This document shows, in pieces, positions 6,410 through 9,083 of a DNA stretch of 9,083 bases. Below the pieces are notes generated by a model. It was not told where the DNA came from and did not search any database. It was given only the letters and a program-made list of their open reading frames with translations. The stretch is from an uncultured Agathobaculum sp. (GTDB lineage: Bacteria; Bacillota; Clostridia; Oscillospirales; Butyricicoccaceae): positions 1 through 9,083 of the forward strand of contig CALWEB010000074.1 in NCBI GenBank assembly GCA_944376955.1, in the 5' to 3' direction. The position numbers and the translations under genes were made by a program. Every line of letters starts with the position of its first letter. Position 1 is the first letter of the stretch.

Positions 6410-7058
6410 GTTTGATCGCCTCTTCTTTCTTTATCAATCGTTTATACAGCCGGTACAGTTCCCCGCTATGCCGCAGCAGCTGCCACAGCAGCCACAGCGG
6501 GCGCAGCGAGCCGAACACAGTAAACGCCCATTCGGTGTGGTCGGCCTCAAAGTCCGCATCCACATCCACATGATAGTCTTGCATGTCAAAAGTATTCTCC
6601 AAAAACGGGACAATCATCCCGGTTACCGCAGCGGACTGCCCAAGTAAAATACCGGTTTTGGCGGCGTCATCCGTCCCAATCACAACACGCACCCGAAAAT
6701 GGCTGATGCGTATGGTATCGGTCAAGTCACTGTGCAGCCGATGCGTCAAATCGGCCAGTTCCCCGATATCCAGTTCCTCCCGGTTCAGGGAATACTTATA
6801 TTTTTTCTTTTTGCGCTTTTTCCATGGCTTTTTCCCGTCTTCCTTCTGTGCAGCAGACGGCTGCCCTTTTTCCCGCCGGGGCGGCGGCCAGACCGGAATG
6901 CGCACCGGACCATACCGCACCTCCACACTGATATCGCCGTTGACCCCAACCGCCTCGATGCCTGTCCGCACGCTCAAAAGCAGAAGGAGCAGCACCAACG
7001 CAAACGACACAATCCCCAATACTACCGCCAGTATCACGAGCAGTACCGACATGTGCAT
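6402..7058 (-). CDS. ytfI: DUF2953 membrane protein (YtfI-like)
   Basis: This 218-residue protein has one strong N-terminal membrane segment (about 4-30), then a linker with an intensely basic run (K76-K88, KKPWKKRKKKKYK). A soluble domain follows with the DUF2953 signature GTDDAAKTGILLG (128-140), and a C-terminal hydrophobic patch lies near 183-196 (GSLRPLWLLWQLL). Function is unknown. Its constant neighbour in Bacillus and Clostridia is ytfJ, which suggests a shared role in the spore. There are two possible starts, the ATG at 7058 (GGAG 4 bases upstream) and the ATG at 7052 (10 bases upstream); the second has the better spacing but the protein differs by only two residues. One base separates it from the scpB stop. 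Confidence 0.85.
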   Translation of the reverse strand: MHMSVLLVILAVVLGIVSFALVLLLLLLSVRTGIEAVGVNGDISVEVRYGPVRIPVWPPPRREKGQPSAAQKEDGKKPWKKRKKKKYKYSLNREELDIGELADLTHRLHSDLTDTIRISHFRVRVVIGTDDAAKTGILLGQSAAVTGMIVPFLENTFDMQDYHVDVDADFEADHTEWAFTVFGSLRPLWLLWQLLRHSGELYRLYKRLIKKEEAIKHE

Positions 7059-7059
7059 T

Positions 7060-7707
7060 TCACTCCGTTTCCTGCGCCTGATCCGATATCGAGGGCTGCT
7101 CCACGGTCTCTGGCACAGCCGACGGCGGATCCAATGCGACCCTTTCTGCGGACAGCTGATCCGCAGCCTCGCTCAGTTCCAACTCCATCTGCTCATTTTC
7201 CTCCAGCGCCGGGAGCGCAGGCAGCTCTTCCAATCCACTCAGTCCAAAGGTGCGCAAAAACGCCTCCGTCGTCCGAAACAGAACCGGACGTCCGGGCACA
7301 TCCAGACGCCCTGCCTCTTCGATCAGCCCTTTTTCCACCAGACCCGCTACGGTGCCGCCGGAATCCACACCTCGCAGCTGGTCGATAAACGCGCGCGTCA
7401 CCGGCTGGCGGTATGCCACAATGGTCAATACCTCCAGCGCCGCCGCGGACAGCGATGGCGGCTTGCGCGACTCGGTCACGCGGCGCGCGGCCTCCGCATA
7501 GAGCGGGCGCGAGCATAACTGCAATTTGTCCTCCAGCCGCAGCAGCATAATGCCGCGGTTTTCAAAATCATACAGGTTTTCCAGCGCTTCGGCCGCACCC
7601 AGCAGCGCTTCGCATGAGGTTTCCAGCGCGGCAACAAGCCGGTCTACCGGCACCGCATCGCCCGCGGCAAACAGCACGGCCTCCAGTCCGGCTTCCAGTT
7701 CGGTCAT
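7060..7707 (-). CDS. scpB: Segregation and condensation protein ScpB
   Basis: ScpB is the winged-helix (kite) subunit of the SMC-ScpAB condensin that compacts and segregates chromosomes. The 215 residues hold two winged helices, about 1-80 and 85-160. The signature LSAAALEVLTIVAYRQPVTRAFIDQLRGVDSGGTVAGLVEKGLIEEAGRLDVPGRP lies at 86-141, followed by FRTTEAFLRTFGLSGLEELPAL. Residues 165-215 form an acidic, low-complexity tail rich in Glu, Ser and Gln, longer than in B. subtilis ScpB (197 residues in total). The ATG at 7707 has AAGGAGAG about 9 bases upstream, and 6 bases separate it from the scpA stop. Partner of the adjacent ScpA. The smc gene is not in the window. Confidence 0.96.
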   Translation of the reverse strand: MTELEAGLEAVLFAAGDAVPVDRLVAALETSCEALLGAAEALENLYDFENRGIMLLRLEDKLQLCSRPLYAEAARRVTESRKPPSLSAAALEVLTIVAYRQPVTRAFIDQLRGVDSGGTVAGLVEKGLIEEAGRLDVPGRPVLFRTTEAFLRTFGLSGLEELPALPALEENEQMELELSEAADQLSAERVALDPPSAVPETVEQPSISDQAQETE

Positions 7708-7713
7708 CGCACG

Positions 7714-8424
7714 TTACTCTCCTTTGTCATCAATCAGCGTCAGTTCCATCTCCTCACCGTCCCCCTCCAACCGGATGCGGCGGTTTTTGGACAGCTCCAA
7801 AACCGCCAGAAAGGTCGCCACGATCTCAGAACGGCTTTTGGCATCGTCAAACAGACGGCGAAACGGCAACCGGACGTGATGCAGGAAACGTTTGAGGATG
7901 GAGGTGATCCGGCCTTCGACCGGCACCGGTTCGCGCCCGACAATGCCGGAAAACGCACTGGCCGGCGGAGGCACACGGCGCTGCGCCCGCCGCAACATAT
8001 TGTTGGCGGCACGGATCAGGTCAGCCACCGACTGATGGAACTCCTTGGGCGTATCGCCCAGAATTTCCGGCGGCTTGACAAAAATATCACGCCCCACCTC
8101 GCCTTTCTCACGGAAAAAGGACGCGGTTTCTTTGATGCGTTGATATTCCAACAGCATTTCCACCAGCCCCATGCGCGGGTCTTCCTCTTCTTCCTCCTCA
8201 TGGCGCGGCAGCAGCATTTTGGATTTGATATAAACGAGCTGCGCCGCCATAGCGACAAAATCACCCGCCACGTCCAAATCCATTGCTTCCGCCGCATGGA
8301 GGACTTCCATATACTGTTCCAGGATTTCCGCAATCGGGATGTCATAAATACTGACTTTGTTTTTTGCAATCAGGTGCAGCAGCAGGTCAAGCGGTCCATC
8401 AAAATTCTCCAGATGAAATTCCAT
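7714..8424 (-). CDS. scpA: Segregation and condensation protein ScpA
   Basis: ScpA is the kleisin subunit that bridges the SMC heads. The 236 residues begin MEFHLENFDGPLDLLLHLIAKNKVSIYDIPIAEI, the family N-terminal signature that binds the SMC neck. A stretch DFVAMAAQLVYIKSKMLLPRHEEEEEEDPR (55-84) follows with a run of six Glu, then a linker that binds ScpB, and a C-terminal winged helix (SRSEIVATFLAVLELSKN, 197-214) that binds the SMC cap. The frame stays open up to 8583, but the extension overlaps the protease gene and has no family similarity, so I start at the ATG at 8424, which follows the protease stop by 11 bases. Its ribosome site AAGGG overlaps that stop codon (TAAGGG), implying coupled translation. 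Confidence 0.96.
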   Translation of the reverse strand: MEFHLENFDGPLDLLLHLIAKNKVSIYDIPIAEILEQYMEVLHAAEAMDLDVAGDFVAMAAQLVYIKSKMLLPRHEEEEEEDPRMGLVEMLLEYQRIKETASFFREKGEVGRDIFVKPPEILGDTPKEFHQSVADLIRAANNMLRRAQRRVPPPASAFSGIVGREPVPVEGRITSILKRFLHHVRLPFRRLFDDAKSRSEIVATFLAVLELSKNRRIRLEGDGEEMELTLIDDKGE

Positions 8425-8435
8425 GCCGCGCACCC

Positions 8436-9083
8436 TTACAGGAACAGGCCGACCAGCTGCAATGCCAGATGGAGGATTCGCATGGCAACCCAGCTCATGA
8501 TACCGTCCAGCCAGCCACGCCACAACGCCAGAATGAACACCAGCAGAATAATGCTCTGGTATCGCTGCAGCTTGAGCGACCACGAAAACGGCAGAAACGC
8601 ATCCAGCACGCGCGAACCGTCCAGCGGATGCACCGGGATCAGGTTAAATACGCCCAGACCAACTGACATGCTGGCCACAATCGACAGGAACATCCCCAGT
8701 GTCTGCATAAAGGCGCTGTCCCCATACAGCCAAACCGGCACATACAAGCAATAAGCGACAAAGGCCGTAATGAAGTTGGCGGCCGGGCCTGCCAAAGCGG
8801 TCAGCGCCATACCCCAGCGGCGGTTTTTAAAGTTGGAAATATTAACCGGCACCGGACGCGCCCAGCCAAAGCCAAACAATAGCAGGCACAAAAATCCAAA
8901 CGGATCAATATGCGCCAAGGGGGACAGCGTCATCCGTCCCGAATCATGTGCTGTGCGGTCGCCCAACAGGTACGCCATACCGCCGTGCGCCGCCTCATGT
9001 ACGGACAGACACAATACAATCGCGGGAAGCGACAGCGCCAACGTAATAAACGCAGACTGAAAATCCCCGCTCAGCAAAGCTCT
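8436..9083 (-). CDS. Site-2 protease family (M50) intramembrane zinc metalloprotease, 5' end at window edge
   Basis: The protein should be a polytopic membrane zinc protease that cleaves substrates within or near the membrane. It carries the zinc motif HEAAH (27-31, counting from the TTG at 9077), AGPAANF (96-102) and the third ligand Asp153 in NLIPVHPLDGS (145-155). Hydrophobic segments cluster at 7-26, 60-72, 91-117, 127-148 and 173-189. The frame remains open to base 9083 (R-A before the TTG), so the TTG may be internal and the true start just beyond the edge. Homologues next to scpA commonly start a few residues earlier with a short LLSGDF-like lead. It is not RseP-type: no PDZ domain. 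In Firmicutes this gene is usually immediately upstream of scpA-scpB, as here, with no known functional link. Confidence 0.9.
   Translation of the reverse strand, partial: RALLSGDFQSAFITLALSLPAIVLCLSVHEAAHGGMAYLLGDRTAHDSGRMTLSPLAHIDPFGFLCLLLFGFGWARPVPVNISNFKNRRWGMALTALAGPAANFITAFVAYCLYVPVWLYGDSAFMQTLGMFLSIVASMSVGLGVFNLIPVHPLDGSRVLDAFLPFSWSLKLQRYQSIILLVFILALWRGWLDGIMSWVAMRILHLALQLVGLFL

Noticed and set aside
6583..7518. Plus-strand open frame of 311 codons opposite DUF2953 and scpB
   Set aside because: Antisense shadow without recognisable domain or credible ribosome site.
8425..8583. N-terminal extension of scpA by 53 residues
   Set aside because: It lies inside the M50 protease gene in another frame and precedes the conserved ScpA start MEFHLENFDGPLDLLL.
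7876..8754. Plus-strand open frame of 292 codons opposite scpA and the M50 protease
   Set aside because: Antisense to two conserved genes, no motif, and spans their junction.

Overview
The window looks like a chromosomal housekeeping segment of a Gram-positive, spore-forming member of the class Clostridia, probably Oscillospirales (Ruminococcaceae/Oscillospiraceae type). The evidence is the gene order (site-2 protease, scpA, scpB, DUF2953, ytfJ, D-Ala-D-Ala carboxypeptidase, rluB-type synthase, then cmk, plsC, ispH), the presence of the spore protein YtfJ, and GC-rich codon use with strong GGAGG-type ribosome binding sites. The lineage below class is an inference from gene order and composition. 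Every gene I can support is on the minus strand, so the operon reads from base 9083 down to base 1. The sequence is almost fully coding; the only gaps above 30 bases are 3982-4065 and 5905-5977.

Reading in transcription order, the first block (9083 to 5978) holds an M50 site-2-type membrane protease (5' end at or beyond the window edge), the condensin partners ScpA and ScpB, a DUF2953 membrane protein (YtfI-like), and the spore protein YtfJ/GerW. It ends in a strong hairpin with a T-rich tail at 5928-5962, the likely transcription terminator. The second block holds a secreted D-alanyl-D-alanine carboxypeptidase (DacF/DacB type, start revised to a GTG at 5904) and an RsuA/RluB-type rRNA pseudouridine synthase with a GTG start.

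The third block starts at a well-formed promoter at 4026-4054, flanked by two related GCAAAA...TTTTGC inverted repeats. It encodes an RpiR/MurR-family sugar-phosphate-sensing regulator, an HI0933/YhiN-family flavoprotein (TTG start), CMP kinase, a PlsC-type acyltransferase, and the N-terminal 207 residues of IspH, which runs off the left edge. Within this block RpiR/flavoprotein, cmk/plsC and plsC/ispH each overlap by 4 bases (TTGA or ATGA). This implies translational coupling of the regulator to nucleotide, phospholipid and isoprenoid precursor functions.

I see no mobile element, CRISPR array, tRNA, rRNA or phage gene. The most interesting non-coding signal is the promoter with paired operators upstream of the RpiR gene, which suggests that a signal-responsive regulator controls, or at least is co-transcribed with, essential membrane-precursor genes. 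I found no convincing new biological system beyond that. The rest is conserved core genome.
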